Shown piece after piece: positions 18,648-27,703 of a DNA stretch of 64,000 nt. Both the position numbers and the translations under genes were made by a program. The DNA comes from Aquimarina sp. RZ0 (GTDB lineage: Bacteria > Bacteroidota > Bacteroidia > Flavobacteriales > Flavobacteriaceae): the NCBI RefSeq assembly GCF_008370685.1, contig NZ_VTZU01000031.1:1-64000 (forward strand). The letters are read 5' to 3'. A model generated the notes under the pieces. That model was not told the DNA's origin. It worked only from the letters and a program-made list of their open reading frames with translations, and searched no databases. The stretch's first letter is position 1; every line of letters begins with the position of its first letter.

Positions 18648-18807
18648 TACGATTTGTGATTAAAAAATTCGTATAAATTCATTGAATTATTTTTTCTTTA
18701 TGCAAGGCAAAAAAATCAAGCATAGCTATAGCTACGGTTTATTTTTTAAACGAAGTAGAAAGGAAAAAGAAACGATGAATATGCGAAATTTTTAGTTATA
18801 AATCGTA
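18648..18807. mobile_element. family B miniature inverted-repeat element, copy 1 (160 bp)
   Basis: Ends TACGATTTGTGATTAAAAA and TTTTTAGTTATAAATCGTA are imperfect inverted repeats. The element is flanked by TAA on both sides (18645-18647, 18808-18810), a 3-bp target duplication. By eye the 160 bases are identical to the copy at 48111-48270, which is flanked instead by TTA. No gene inside. Identity between the copies suggests recent movement. Confidence 0.85.
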
Positions 18808-18952
18808 TAAGAGGTACAGAAGAAGGAGAAATATGAATCACATTAAATTTACAGGGATTAAACAAAAAGTTTGTGTAGTTTAAATAAAAAAACAAATAAT
18901 TAATCGTGGTGAATTCAATAAAGAATAAGAAATATGTACAAAAGGAATTTTT

Positions 18953-19354
18953 TTATTCGATTTTGAGGAGCATTGTATCAAAATCCTGCGTCCATTGCGG
19001 ATAGGTATTCCACCTAATATGTTGACCATCTCCTTTTTTTCTGGGGATGATATGAAAATGTAAATGAAAAACCTCCTGTTGTGCCTCAGCACCAGAATTG
19101 CTAATGATCTGGATATTGCGGATTCCTAATTTATTTTCATATAGCTTACTCACTTTTTTAACAGTAGTCATTACGGCCTTCAATTCTTTTTCAGGGATGT
19201 CAAAAATATTGGTGTAATGCTTTTTAGGTATAACCAAAGTATGGTATTTGCTAACTGGATGAATATCAAAAAAAGCATAGGTGTGCTCGTCCTCATATAC
19301 TGTCCAGGATTTTGCTTCTCCTTTTGCAATTTTGCAGAATATACAGTTGTTCAT
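18953..19354 (-). CDS. HIT family (histidine triad) nucleotide hydrolase
   Basis: 133 residues. The active-site triad HLHFHIIPRKKGDGQ near the C-terminus and the zinc-type pair CIFC at residues 4-7 (CIFCKIAKGE) match HIT/HINT proteins, which cleave nucleoside phosphoramidates and related bonds. Length is normal for the family. It is the last gene on this strand after CbiX, separated by 54 bases, and may be read through from the cobalamin operon; no link to cobalamin is known from the sequence. Confidence 0.92.
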   Translation of the reverse strand: MNNCIFCKIAKGEAKSWTVYEDEHTYAFFDIHPVSKYHTLVIPKKHYTNIFDIPEKELKAVMTTVKKVSKLYENKLGIRNIQIISNSGAEAQQEVFHLHFHIIPRKKGDGQHIRWNTYPQWTQDFDTMLLKIE

Positions 19355-19408
19355 AAAGCTTCAATTTGATTGATGTATAAGCATACCTAATGAAAATGTA
19401 TTTGAAAA

Positions 19409-20347
19409 TCAAATGCCTAGTACTTTCTTAATCCTATTGCCTAAGGAGTTTTTAACTTCTCCGGGTTTTTCATCTTCTTCAAAAAGGATTCCTTTTACAT
19501 TAAGGTGATGTCCTACTTGTTCTTTACCGTAATCTTGCGTAAAACCTACTACTTGTTTTCGGTATTTACAGAGTTGACAATTCATATAGGCAGTTCCGGT
19601 TTTAGCTTCTCCTAATCGTTCATCAAAAGCTTTCATCAATAATTCATCAGTACCAAAAGGAGCTGTATATACATATTCCTGATCAGAAACCGAATCCATA
19701 GCTGTTACCTGACTATATATGCGCTCTAATAAAACTCCTGTAAAAAAGAAAAAAGGAATAACGATTGTACGTTTAAAACCTAGTTTTTCTATCATCCGCA
19801 GGGATTCATCTACTTTTGGATAGGCAGTGCCACTATAGGCAGTTGTAGCAAATCCGAAACCCATACCTTCCCAGAGCATACTGGTTAATTTACATACATC
19901 ACTATTGGCATCAGGATCTGTGGTGCCTCTGCCCACGACAACGAGACAGGTTTTTTTACGGTTTATAGCTGTCAGGGTAGTTTCTGTTTCCTGAATTCGT
20001 TTTACGGCAAGATCTAGTAAAAATGAGTTAACACCTATATGTTTTCCCATAGTAATGGTAAGATCTTTGTGGTATCCCTGTATGGTGTTAAGTTCATATG
20101 GGATATCGTTTTTTGCATGCGATCCTGCAAATAAAATCACGGGAAGTGCATATATTTTTCGGATTCCGTTAAGATACATTCGTTCTACAGCAGCTTCATA
20201 GGTCGGGTGATTAAATTCTAAAAAACCATAATCTACTTCATAATCTTCTTTATAGCGCTCCTGAAGAATGCTTACTAATTTTTTAAAAGAAGTAATGGCT
20301 GCCTTTCTGCGACTTCCGTGACCGCAAAGTAATATACCTTCTTTCAT
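19409..20347 (-). CDS. cbiX: CbiX-like sirohydrochlorin cobaltochelatase
   Basis: 312 residues. Two tandem CbiX domains can be seen: the first with LLCGHGSRRKAA and PVILFAGSHAKNDIP, whose histidines are the usual metal and tetrapyrrole ligands, the second starting near LVVVGRGTTDPDANSD. The enzyme inserts cobalt into sirohydrochlorin in the anaerobic cobalamin route. The C-terminus adds a Cys pair (CQLCKYRK) and a hydrophilic tail, as in long CbiX forms. It follows CobA on the same strand, consistent with making cobalt-sirohydrochlorin from uroporphyrinogen III. Confidence 0.88.
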   Translation of the reverse strand: MKEGILLCGHGSRRKAAITSFKKLVSILQERYKEDYEVDYGFLEFNHPTYEAAVERMYLNGIRKIYALPVILFAGSHAKNDIPYELNTIQGYHKDLTITMGKHIGVNSFLLDLAVKRIQETETTLTAINRKKTCLVVVGRGTTDPDANSDVCKLTSMLWEGMGFGFATTAYSGTAYPKVDESLRMIEKLGFKRTIVIPFFFFTGVLLERIYSQVTAMDSVSDQEYVYTAPFGTDELLMKAFDERLGEAKTGTAYMNCQLCKYRKQVVGFTQDYGKEQVGHHLNVKGILFEEDEKPGEVKNSLGNRIKKVLGI

Positions 20348-20432
20348 ATGTTTTTATTTATTAATGACGCTCATAAATTTCAACTAAAATTTAAAATAGA
20401 TTTTTAGCCTGCGATAGCACACCAAAAAGTAG

Positions 20433-21155
20433 TTACTGTATCGGAGTTGCTCCAACCAGCAAGACAGCTGGCATCTGTAAATCACTATTTGCAACCAAAT
20501 CCTGAATGGTGCCCAGAGTACCTGTTAATATTGCCTGATCTTCTCTGGAAACTCTGGATGCAATGCTTACGGGTATAGTAGGATCTTTACAGACATCTAA
20601 TAACTTAGGAACGATCCTGTGTAAACTTTTAAGCCCCATATATATCGAAATTGTATTTCCTGCTTTGAGCATATGGGCGATCCCTGTTAATTGCTCAAAA
20701 GAATAATCAGCTGTATGTGCTGTACAGATGAGCATTGCATTAGATTTATTACGCTCGGTAATAGGAATATTGAAAATATTAGCAGCCGCCAATGCTGCAG
20801 AAATACCAGGAATTACCTCAAAAGGAGTATTTTTTTCTGTCAGATATCGTGCTTCTTCTGCTGCTCTACCATATACATAAGGGTCTCCGGATTTTAGACG
20901 AACAACTTTTTTGCCCAAGAGGTAGTTTTTCTGTAGTAACTCATTGATCTTTTTTTGTCGTGCTATCTGATCAGAAGTATCTCCAAATTTGCGTCCCACA
21001 TATACGTTTTCTCCACGTTCATTAATTGATAAAATGCTGTCAGAAACGAGGTTGTCATGAAGAATGATATCAGCCTCTTTAATACGTTTATATGCTTTTA
21101 CGGTTAATAATTCCGGATCTCCAGGACCGGCGCCTACAATTGCTACAGGATACAT
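20433..21155 (-). CDS. cobA: uroporphyrinogen-III C-methyltransferase (SUMT)
   Basis: 240 residues, normal for a stand-alone SUMT. VAIVGAGPGDPELLTVKA at the start, then VVRLKSGDPYVYGRAAEE and PGISAALAAANIFNIP are the SAM- and substrate-binding motifs of precorrin methyltransferases. It methylates uroporphyrinogen III twice to precorrin-2, the branch point to cobalamin and siroheme. Two bases separate it from the epimerase-like gene upstream, so they share a transcript under the riboswitch. Confidence 0.93.
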   Translation of the reverse strand: MYPVAIVGAGPGDPELLTVKAYKRIKEADIILHDNLVSDSILSINERGENVYVGRKFGDTSDQIARQKKINELLQKNYLLGKKVVRLKSGDPYVYGRAAEEARYLTEKNTPFEVIPGISAALAAANIFNIPITERNKSNAMLICTAHTADYSFEQLTGIAHMLKAGNTISIYMGLKSLHRIVPKLLDVCKDPTIPVSIASRVSREDQAILTGTLGTIQDLVANSDLQMPAVLLVGATPIQ

Positions 21156-21157
21156 GA

Positions 21158-21970
21158 TTAAATTAATTTTAATGGGTCTGGGTGTACATAGGTATACGCC
21201 AATAATTCTTTACTTTTTGTATTCGATATAATTTTATAAGTTACCTTTTCCTGCTTCCTGAAAGTTGGTGGAATCAGCCCTATTTTATTTGCTGCCAAGG
21301 TATAAAAATCTTTACGTAATGGATGCAGATCTGCGCAACCATTAATGATTTCTCCCCATATGTTTTTTTTGATAACCGCATTAACCAACCCAATGCAGTC
21401 ATCTCTATGAATCACATTGATAGGAGCATTACCGTTTTGTACTTCTTTTTTGTTAGCCAGAAACCTACCGGGTAGGCGATCATACCCTATAAGACCGGAT
21501 AACCTGATAATAGTAAGCCGATTCCCTAATTGTTGCTGTAATAGCTGTTCTGCAGATGCTACAGCTTTTCCTGATTCTTTTTCTGGTTGAATGATTATTG
21601 CTTCTGAAATTTTATCATTTGTATTTTGATACACAGAGGTTGAACTGATAAAAATAACTTTTTGATCAGTAGTAATATAAGGAAGAATTTGCTGTATTTG
21701 CTCCTGATATATTTCTATGATACCGGGAATCCTCTTAGGAGGAAAATTAATAACAATCACTTGACTATCCAGCAAAAAATTGACATAAGTATCTATAGAA
21801 GCATCTCCTAATTTTAATAAAAAAGGAATAATTTTTTGTGCTTTTAAGCCTGAGATTTTCTCTGATGTCGTGGTAGAACCTTTTACGGTAATTCCCTTTG
21901 ATACCAGATCAATAGCTAATGGTAATCCCAGCCATCCACAACCTAGTATGCTTATATTCTTAACGTTCAC
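21158..21970 (-). CDS. NAD(P)-dependent epimerase/dehydrogenase-like protein (YeeZ type)
   Basis: 270 residues with a Rossmann start ISILGCGWLGLPLAIDLVSKG and VIFISSTSVYQNTNDK in the middle, as in YeeZ-like members of the extended SDR superfamily. Here the usual TGxxGxxG is the GCGWLG variant. Reaction unknown. Its place two bases before cobA, behind the riboswitch, suggests a role near tetrapyrrole or siroheme/cobalamin metabolism, but this is inference. Confidence 0.75.
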   Translation of the reverse strand: MNVKNISILGCGWLGLPLAIDLVSKGITVKGSTTTSEKISGLKAQKIIPFLLKLGDASIDTYVNFLLDSQVIVINFPPKRIPGIIEIYQEQIQQILPYITTDQKVIFISSTSVYQNTNDKISEAIIIQPEKESGKAVASAEQLLQQQLGNRLTIIRLSGLIGYDRLPGRFLANKKEVQNGNAPINVIHRDDCIGLVNAVIKKNIWGEIINGCADLHPLRKDFYTLAANKIGLIPPTFRKQEKVTYKIISNTKSKELLAYTYVHPDPLKLI

Positions 21971-22079
21971 ACATTTATATTTTATGAATCCTTTCGTTAT
22001 AAAATAGTTATAAAATCCAGAATTAGGAGTGATTACTTAGTCCTAATCACCTTGATAATTAAATAATTTTATAAACTAT

Positions 22080-22925
22080 TTATATAAACTCCTGAATACT
22101 TATTTCATTTTCATTTTCTATTCTAATCTGATTAGATGGCATGGATAAATATACCTTGAGGATATGTTCCCAGGTATTTTCATCATCTTCTTTTATCCAA
22201 AAAGTTACTAAATGTTTTCCTTTTTTATTTTTCAGCCGTAATGCCTTGGTAAAGATAGCCTTTTTTTTCAGCCAAATGACTTCTGCAACACTTACTTTAC
22301 GCTCGGTTACAGTCGATGAAACATCTTTGGTAATTCCCCCGATAGCAAGGGTTAATTGTAGTTGTTCTCCAGTTATTTTGATATCATATTTGTCACTATA
22401 ATCTACTTTATGTGGTTGATCAATGATTTTGATATTCTGTTCTCCTGTTTGTATCCCTATTGATGTGGATTCCTGAAAGAAATATTGGAATAAAGGATAT
22501 AGATGCTGGTCTGATGCAAAAGCCCGGGCGATTAATAGTTCTCCTATGGTTATTTCAGTTTTATACTTGAACAAGGGGAGTGCTGCCGTTTTTTCGTTCT
22601 CTGTAAGTAATATAGACCACCCTTCTTTGTAAAGCAAATATTCTTCTGCTGGTTTATTTTGATCCATATGAGATTTCACAATCGATACTGCCTTCTCTGG
22701 AGTAACATTTTTATACCAAAAATTACCAGGTTGTACAATCCAGGTGGGAGCATCTTCGCACCTGCCATTACATCTGGTTTTTATAGTGTGTGTATCATCC
22801 CATAATCCCTGATTACGAAGATATGCTCTGGCTTCTCGTATTGCCATTTCGCCTTTTGCTTTCTGACAAGAACCTCCGTCACAAAATTGAAATGTTGTCG
22901 TTACTTTAGCTATATTCTTTCCCAT
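22080..22925 (-). CDS. thioredoxin-like [2Fe-2S] ferredoxin domain protein of the cobalamin locus
   Basis: 281 residues from the ATG at 22925, giving MGKNIAKVTTTFQFCDGG. The frame is open to 23012, but that extension (MIMVYIFLDYY...) looks like read-through of leader RNA. The N-terminal 90 residues have the four-Cys layout of thioredoxin-like ferredoxins (QFCDGGSCQ, then TRCNGRCEDAP), typical for a [2Fe-2S] cluster. The C-terminal part is mainly beta and unrecognised (LTLAIGGITKDVSST). It is the first gene after the cobalamin riboswitch, so it should be repressed by adenosylcobalamin. A redox role in corrin synthesis is plausible. Confidence 0.75.
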   Translation of the reverse strand: MGKNIAKVTTTFQFCDGGSCQKAKGEMAIREARAYLRNQGLWDDTHTIKTRCNGRCEDAPTWIVQPGNFWYKNVTPEKAVSIVKSHMDQNKPAEEYLLYKEGWSILLTENEKTAALPLFKYKTEITIGELLIARAFASDQHLYPLFQYFFQESTSIGIQTGEQNIKIIDQPHKVDYSDKYDIKITGEQLQLTLAIGGITKDVSSTVTERKVSVAEVIWLKKKAIFTKALRLKNKKGKHLVTFWIKEDDENTWEHILKVYLSMPSNQIRIENENEISIQEFI

Positions 22926-23065
22926 ATAAAAAGTACATAAAAATTGGGAAAGCTTTAGAAAGAAAAATAAAGGATAGTCATAATAGTCCAGAAAAATATA
23001 GACCATTATCAAATCTATTTTTATATCTAACCCTTTACCCGAGAGTTTATAATAATAATAATAAT

Positions 23066-23222
23066 TTATGGCAGGTCTCCTGACTTACGTACTACTACCG
23101 CCTTCCCATATAATACAGTGGCATTTTTGATAGTAATTTTTAAAACGTATTACAGTTGCGGGAACAGTTTTGGATTCTCACCAAATTCCCTTTTCATCTT
23201 TTATTTCTAAAAGAACCATAAA
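23066..23222 (-). promoter_or_regulatory. cobalamin riboswitch
   Basis: On the minus strand, conserved blocks of the adenosylcobalamin riboswitch are legible in order: GGGAATTTGGTGAGAATCC, then CTGTTCCCGCAACTGT, GCCACTGT, GGGAAGGCGGT, and GTAAGTCAGGAGACCTGCC. The 3' end is about 140 bases before the ATG at 22925. It lies just after the stop of the ATPase gene at 23249, so it controls the ferredoxin-epimerase-cobA-cbiX part of the locus. Confidence 0.93.
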
Positions 23223-23248
23223 ACTACAAACGAATATAGTTGTTTTAT

Positions 23249-23773
23249 TTAAATAATGGATTGAATGAAATCCACACGTTTTGTTAAAGTTGCTTTGGGT
23301 AAAATCTGGATATTAAAATTTAAACTTTGATATACTTCCAGTAAATATTTGTGAATTTGAATAGCTTCTTCAATAGATTGAGGTCTTTGAGGGTCATTGG
23401 TATAAATTTCTTCCCAAAATGGAGCTAAAAATACAGTAGAGGCATAGTTGTTTTCAAATGGGAAGTTCAATAAATATTTGGGTATCGTATGAGATTTTGT
23501 TTTGAGATATGCAATAGTATCAGGTAATCCACGATCTACAAAAGTATATTCTTTAACAGGTTTTTGTAACTCGTTGATTGTTTGTTGATATACTAAACGA
23601 ACAAACCCTAAAAGATCTCCCCAGGGAGTTTTATTATTACCTGTTTGCTGCTGGTCTTTAATTATTTCTCTTGATACTTCCCGAAAACACAAATATCCCT
23701 CTTTTTCTAATGCTCTGATTAAAGTAGTTTTACCCGTACCGGGGGCTCCGGTAATAATGTGTCTTTTATGCAT
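23249..23773 (-). CDS. small P-loop ATPase/kinase (AAA_28-like)
   Basis: 174 residues. Walker A GAPGTGKTTLIRALE at residues 8-22, Walker B-like YTFVDRGLPDTIAYL near residue 85. The protein resembles the AAA_28 / NadR-kinase-like ATPases common in Bacteroidetes. The start overlaps the end of the cbiB gene by 8 bases, which ties it to cobalamin synthesis, but its substrate is unknown. It could phosphorylate a small molecule used in nucleotide-loop assembly; that is a guess from position. Confidence 0.72.
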   Translation of the reverse strand: MHKRHIITGAPGTGKTTLIRALEKEGYLCFREVSREIIKDQQQTGNNKTPWGDLLGFVRLVYQQTINELQKPVKEYTFVDRGLPDTIAYLKTKSHTIPKYLLNFPFENNYASTVFLAPFWEEIYTNDPQRPQSIEEAIQIHKYLLEVYQSLNFNIQILPKATLTKRVDFIQSII

Positions 23774-24701
23774 TGTACATATAATAATAGCTTATGCTTA
23801 TTAAGAAAACAAAGATAAAAGTTACTTTTTGATTGATTTTTGCAACAGTTTTGATCTCATAATCCTTAATCATCCTAGAATTAGTCCCTATATAGGGTTT
23901 TTCTACTAATTTGCCGTGATAATAGTTAGGTCCGCCAAATTTACAATCCAGAATTGCTGCCAATGCAGCTTCAGGATACCCTGCATTAGGACTTGCGTGT
24001 TGTTTTCCATAGTTGATTACAAATGGTATTTTATGAAGTTTTGCGGTAACCAATAGCATTAAAAAAGCAGTTATTCTGGCAGGAATATAATTGACAATAT
24101 CATCGAATCGGGCGGCAAATTTCCCAAAGCTAATATATCGATCGTTTTTGTATCCAATCATAGAGTCCAGTGTATTGATCATTTTATAACTCATTGCTCC
24201 AGGTATTCCCAATATGGCATAATAAAATAATGGGGCGATGACCCCGTCACTTAAATTTTCTGACATGGTTTCAAAAACAGCTGTTTTTATCTGTTGTTCA
24301 TTCAATTGAGCTGTTTGACGACCTACAATCCAGGATAATCGATTTCTTCCTTCGTCTAAACCTTGTTCTAAAGCTTTAAAAACAGCCGTTCCTTCATCGA
24401 TAAGACTCTTATTTGCGAGTGCATAAAACACAAAAATTGTCGAGAAGATATAATACAGTATAGGGTATGATACTACTATTTTTTGCACAAGATAGAAGAA
24501 TAAAAAAGTACTACTTAGTAATAATAGTGTGAGCAAGAGTCCTTTTAGAAAAATAAAAGAACCGCTATTCATTCTTTTTTCACCAAAAGCAATACAATTA
24601 CCAAATATCCGAATAGGATGTGGTAATTTCCTAGGGTCGCCCAATATCAGATCAAGAATATATCCTAAAATTAAAGGAATTATTATAAATGTATACTCCA
24701 T
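23766..24701 (-). CDS. cbiB: adenosylcobinamide-phosphate synthase CbiB
   Basis: 311 residues, an integral membrane protein with about five hydrophobic segments. Hallmarks: LILGDPRKLPHPIRIFGN at the start, SENLSDGVIAPLFYYAILG in the middle and KQHASPNAGYPEAALAAIL near the end. The enzyme attaches aminopropanol phosphate to cobyric acid at the inner membrane. It overlaps the aminotransferase-like gene by 19 bases and the ATPase gene by 8, so the four genes from cobQ form a tightly packed operon. Confidence 0.93.
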   Translation of the reverse strand: MEYTFIIIPLILGYILDLILGDPRKLPHPIRIFGNCIAFGEKRMNSGSFIFLKGLLLTLLLLSSTFLFFYLVQKIVVSYPILYYIFSTIFVFYALANKSLIDEGTAVFKALEQGLDEGRNRLSWIVGRQTAQLNEQQIKTAVFETMSENLSDGVIAPLFYYAILGIPGAMSYKMINTLDSMIGYKNDRYISFGKFAARFDDIVNYIPARITAFLMLLVTAKLHKIPFVINYGKQHASPNAGYPEAALAAILDCKFGGPNYYHGKLVEKPYIGTNSRMIKDYEIKTVAKINQKVTFIFVFLISISYYYMYNA

Positions 24702-25705
24702 TCTTTTAAGGCATTGACTAGTAATTTGTTTTTTTGAGGGTTCTGACTTGCAATCCTTATATAATGGGCATCCAAATTTCTAAAATTGGAAGCATTTCGT
24801 ATCAATAATTTATGAGTGTATGCCAGATAATCCTTGAGTGTTGAAGCTTCCGGAGTTTTCAGTCTTACCAGAAAATAATTGGTTTCAGAAGGAATAACCG
24901 TAAAATGATCTAGTGCATTGATTTGTTCCTGCAAAATTTTACTATATCCTAGAAGTATTGTCATATCTGGAGAAACTGTAGTATAGTTATCAAAGATATA
25001 CTTTCCTGCCTCTATTGCCATTATATTAACAGTCCAGGGCATTTTAAGCTGTTTTAGTTTTTTTTCGATTTCAGGATTACATAAAATATACCCTAATCTC
25101 AATCCCGGGATAGTGAATAATTTGGTTAGTGATTTTACGATGATAAGATTTTTAAAATACTCTAATAAACCAATACATGATGTTATCTGTTGCGTAAAGT
25201 TGATATAAGCTTCGTCAATTACAAAAGTGGTATCCGGAAATTTGATTAACAACTCTTTTATTTCTGACATTGTATTGCTCAAACCATCTGGATTGTTAGG
25301 ATTACAGATGAATACTAAATCCTCTTTAAAATCAGTATTATTTACATCAGAGCGTTTATAGTAGGAAAGGTTTATTTTATTGATGGCACAGGCATCTTCA
25401 TATTCAGAAAATGTAGGCATGGCTATTGCTGCTTTTTTACCATGGAATAGGGTTGCAATGATATAGAAAGCTTCAGTTGCACCATTAGTGACTACAATAT
25501 TTTGAGTTTCTAGTTGATGGTAGGTTGCTATTTTTGCAGCCAATTCATCTGCATTTGGTGTTGGATAGTTTGCTATTAGAGGTAACTGTTTTTGAAGATG
25601 GGATATTAATTTATCGTTTGTTTTTTCGTACCAGACATTAGAGCTAAAATTAGCTTTAAATGCTAGCCCGTAGCGATACCCATCATCCCCGTGTCCGTAG
25701 ATCAT
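24683..25705 (-). CDS. L-threonine-O-3-phosphate decarboxylase / CobC-CobD-type aminotransferase
   Basis: 340 residues, fold type I PLP enzyme. It starts with the CobD/CobC pattern (HGDDGYRYG, FSSNVWYE), has FICNPNNPDGLSN, the PLP aspartate in FVIDEAYINF, and the Schiff-base lysine in IVKSLTKLFTIPGLRLG. In cobalamin synthesis such enzymes make (R)-1-amino-2-propanol phosphate, the linker used by CbiB, encoded next to it. A histidinol-phosphate aminotransferase is a relative but less likely here. The stop overlaps cbiB and the start overlaps cobQ. Confidence 0.85.
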   Translation of the reverse strand: MIYGHGDDGYRYGLAFKANFSSNVWYEKTNDKLISHLQKQLPLIANYPTPNADELAAKIATYHQLETQNIVVTNGATEAFYIIATLFHGKKAAIAMPTFSEYEDACAINKINLSYYKRSDVNNTDFKEDLVFICNPNNPDGLSNTMSEIKELLIKFPDTTFVIDEAYINFTQQITSCIGLLEYFKNLIIVKSLTKLFTIPGLRLGYILCNPEIEKKLKQLKMPWTVNIMAIEAGKYIFDNYTTVSPDMTILLGYSKILQEQINALDHFTVIPSETNYFLVRLKTPEASTLKDYLAYTHKLLIRNASNFRNLDAHYIRIASQNPQKNKLLVNALKEWSIHL

Positions 25706-27171
25706 TGTGTATACTGTATTTCAGAAATTATAGTCTCGATATCGATATGTGTTTCTAATAGATTAGCAAGTCTATCATAATTATCGTTTTTATAGACTTG
25801 GTAATCAAAGGTTTTTTTGTTTTTTCTAGTAGAGAATTTACTCAATACATCTTCAATAACTACAGGATTATCCAAAATGCCATGAATGTAAGTACCCCAG
25901 CAATTATCAGTTAGATATCCTTCTGATTGTTTTCCGATTTGATTGAGAGGAGCTTTATTTTTACAAGTGGTTTCTCCCATATGAATTTCATAGCCTGTAC
26001 AGATTTCAGGATTTTCTTTAAACTTAAAATTACATTGTGTGGTCTTTTTTTCTGAGGTCAATCGTGTCCTAATCGGAAGAATTCCTAATCCGGGAAGCCT
26101 TTTAATAGTGCTCTCTACTCCCTGAGGATCTTCGATAAAATCCCCCAGCATTTGATATCCTCCGCAAATACCAATAATCATTTTTTGAGATTGATGCGCT
26201 TCTAAGATCGCTTTTGCAATGCCTTTTTCTCTTAGAAACAACAGATCCTGGATTGTGTTTTTACTACCAGGAAGTATCATAATATCTGCTTCTCTGATAT
26301 TTTTGGGATCATTAGAATAAAACAAATGTATTCTCGGATCTTTTTCTAATACATTAAAATCAGTATAATTAGAAATATAGGGGAGTAATATAACTACGAT
26401 ATTAATACTTCCATCTACAGCTGTTTTTTTCTTTTTTTGTAGTGCTACAGAGTCTTCTTCTTCTATATAGATATCAGATGCGTAAGGAACGATCCCTAAA
26501 ATGGGAATTCCTGTTAGTCGTTCCAACATATTTTTACCATCATCGAATAAAGAAACATCTCCTCTGAATTTATTAATGATGATTCCTTTTATCAATTCCT
26601 TTTCCCAAGGTTCTAATAAGGCTATTGTACCATATACACTAGCAAAAACTCCTCCTTTGTCAATATCCGCGATGAGGTATACATCTGCGCTTGCCGCCTG
26701 TGCCATCTTCATATTCACAATATCACGGTGTTTTAGATTAAGCTCACTAATACTTCCTGCACCTTCTAGAATAATAGGATTATATTGTTCCTGTAACCGA
26801 AAGAATGCGGTTTTAGCTTCTTCGAATAGGTGTGTTTTATTATTTCCTAAAAAATATTCTTTGATGGTTTGATCTCCAATCGGTTTTCCGTGTAAAACTA
26901 CCTGAGATTTATTTACGCCGGAAGGCTTCAGTAAAATAGGATTCATGTCTGTGGTGCAATCTATTTGACATGCTTCTGCCTGTACTGCCTGTGCTCTTCC
27001 AATCTCCAAACCATCGGGGGTTACAAAACTATTGAGCGACATGTTTTGTGCTTTAAATGGGGCTGGGGTATATCCTTTTTGTTTTAAAAGTCTACCAATC
27101 CCTGTGACTAGCATGCTTTTTCCAACATCAGAACCCGTACCCACAAACATAATAGGACGTAATTTTTTCAT
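25702..27171 (-). CDS. cobQ: adenosylcobyric acid synthase CobQ/CbiP
   Basis: 489 residues, normal length. N-terminal dethiobiotin-synthetase-like ATP domain (MFVGTGSDVGKSMLVTGIG; PFKAQNMSLNS) and C-terminal class I glutamine amidotransferase domain with GICGGYQMLGD (nucleophile Cys) and TYIHGILDN (catalytic His). It amidates four side chains of adenosylcobyrinic acid a,c-diamide. First gene of the operon; it overlaps the next by ATGA. No second riboswitch was seen in front of it. Confidence 0.95.
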   Translation of the reverse strand: MKKLRPIMFVGTGSDVGKSMLVTGIGRLLKQKGYTPAPFKAQNMSLNSFVTPDGLEIGRAQAVQAEACQIDCTTDMNPILLKPSGVNKSQVVLHGKPIGDQTIKEYFLGNNKTHLFEEAKTAFFRLQEQYNPIILEGAGSISELNLKHRDIVNMKMAQAASADVYLIADIDKGGVFASVYGTIALLEPWEKELIKGIIINKFRGDVSLFDDGKNMLERLTGIPILGIVPYASDIYIEEEDSVALQKKKKTAVDGSINIVVILLPYISNYTDFNVLEKDPRIHLFYSNDPKNIREADIMILPGSKNTIQDLLFLREKGIAKAILEAHQSQKMIIGICGGYQMLGDFIEDPQGVESTIKRLPGLGILPIRTRLTSEKKTTQCNFKFKENPEICTGYEIHMGETTCKNKAPLNQIGKQSEGYLTDNCWGTYIHGILDNPVVIEDVLSKFSTRKNKKTFDYQVYKNDNYDRLANLLETHIDIETIISEIQYTQ

Positions 27172-27210
27172 TCTATGTACTAAATGAATTATACCATTTG
27201 TTGTTTGAAT

Positions 27211-27310
27211 TTACTCGATTATCGAGATTTAAATCCTCCGAGGTTTGCCTCGAAATCAAAATATTTTTTTTCAATAAATGCCTCGTGGGCCTGCCCCGAG
27301 GTAGTTTACT
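27211..27310 (+). repeat. family C intergenic repeat, copy 1
   Basis: 100 bases starting TTACTCGATTATCGAGATTT and ending CCGAGGTAGTTTACT. It contains a small palindrome (CTCGATTATCGAG) and a stable hairpin CCTCGTGGG...CCCCGAGG. Related copies lie at 27898-27997 (100 bases) and 40693-40784, all in the same orientation. Confidence 0.75.
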
Positions 27311-27537
27311 ACAAAAGAAAAATTATGTTTTTTTTAGTGAAGAAGAAAATCAAATATAGCAGGGCTATGGTTTGTTTTTATTCTAAAAATAAGGTAAAAA
27401 AAAGACATATTATCTCAGTAAATTTAAAGGCTAATTGGTGTTAACTTCAAAAGTAGCAAATAATACAATTATAGCGTTTCTAATTTGACAGAATAAAAAA
27501 TAGGTTTTTACTATAGGTTTTACTTATACCATTTTTG

Positions 27538-27671
27538 CTTTAAAATTACCCAAATAAAATACAGTTGTTTTTTCTTTAGGTAAAAAAAGAAAAGTTCAGC
27601 ATAGCTTACGGTTAATTTTTATTTTGAAGCATAAGGGGGAAAAGAACAAATTTTAGTGGGTAATTTTAAGG
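27538..27671. repeat. family D inverted-repeat element (134 bp)
   Basis: Ends CTTTAAAATTACCCA and TGGGTAATTTTAAGG are inverted repeats (14 of 15 match). The middle (CAGCATAGCTTACGGTTAAT) resembles the interior of family B (AAGCATAGCTATAGCTACGG), so the two may be distant relatives. No gene inside. A weaker similar stretch lies at about 27340-27395. Confidence 0.5.
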
Positions 27672-27703
27672 TAGAAATGGTATTACTTTAATTTATACTA
27701 TCT

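Noticed and set aside
22926..23012. Upstream extension of the [2Fe-2S] protein to 23012
   Set aside because: The extra 29 residues are hydrophobic and aromatic, lie in the riboswitch-controlled leader, and the ATG at 22925 gives the expected ferredoxin start.
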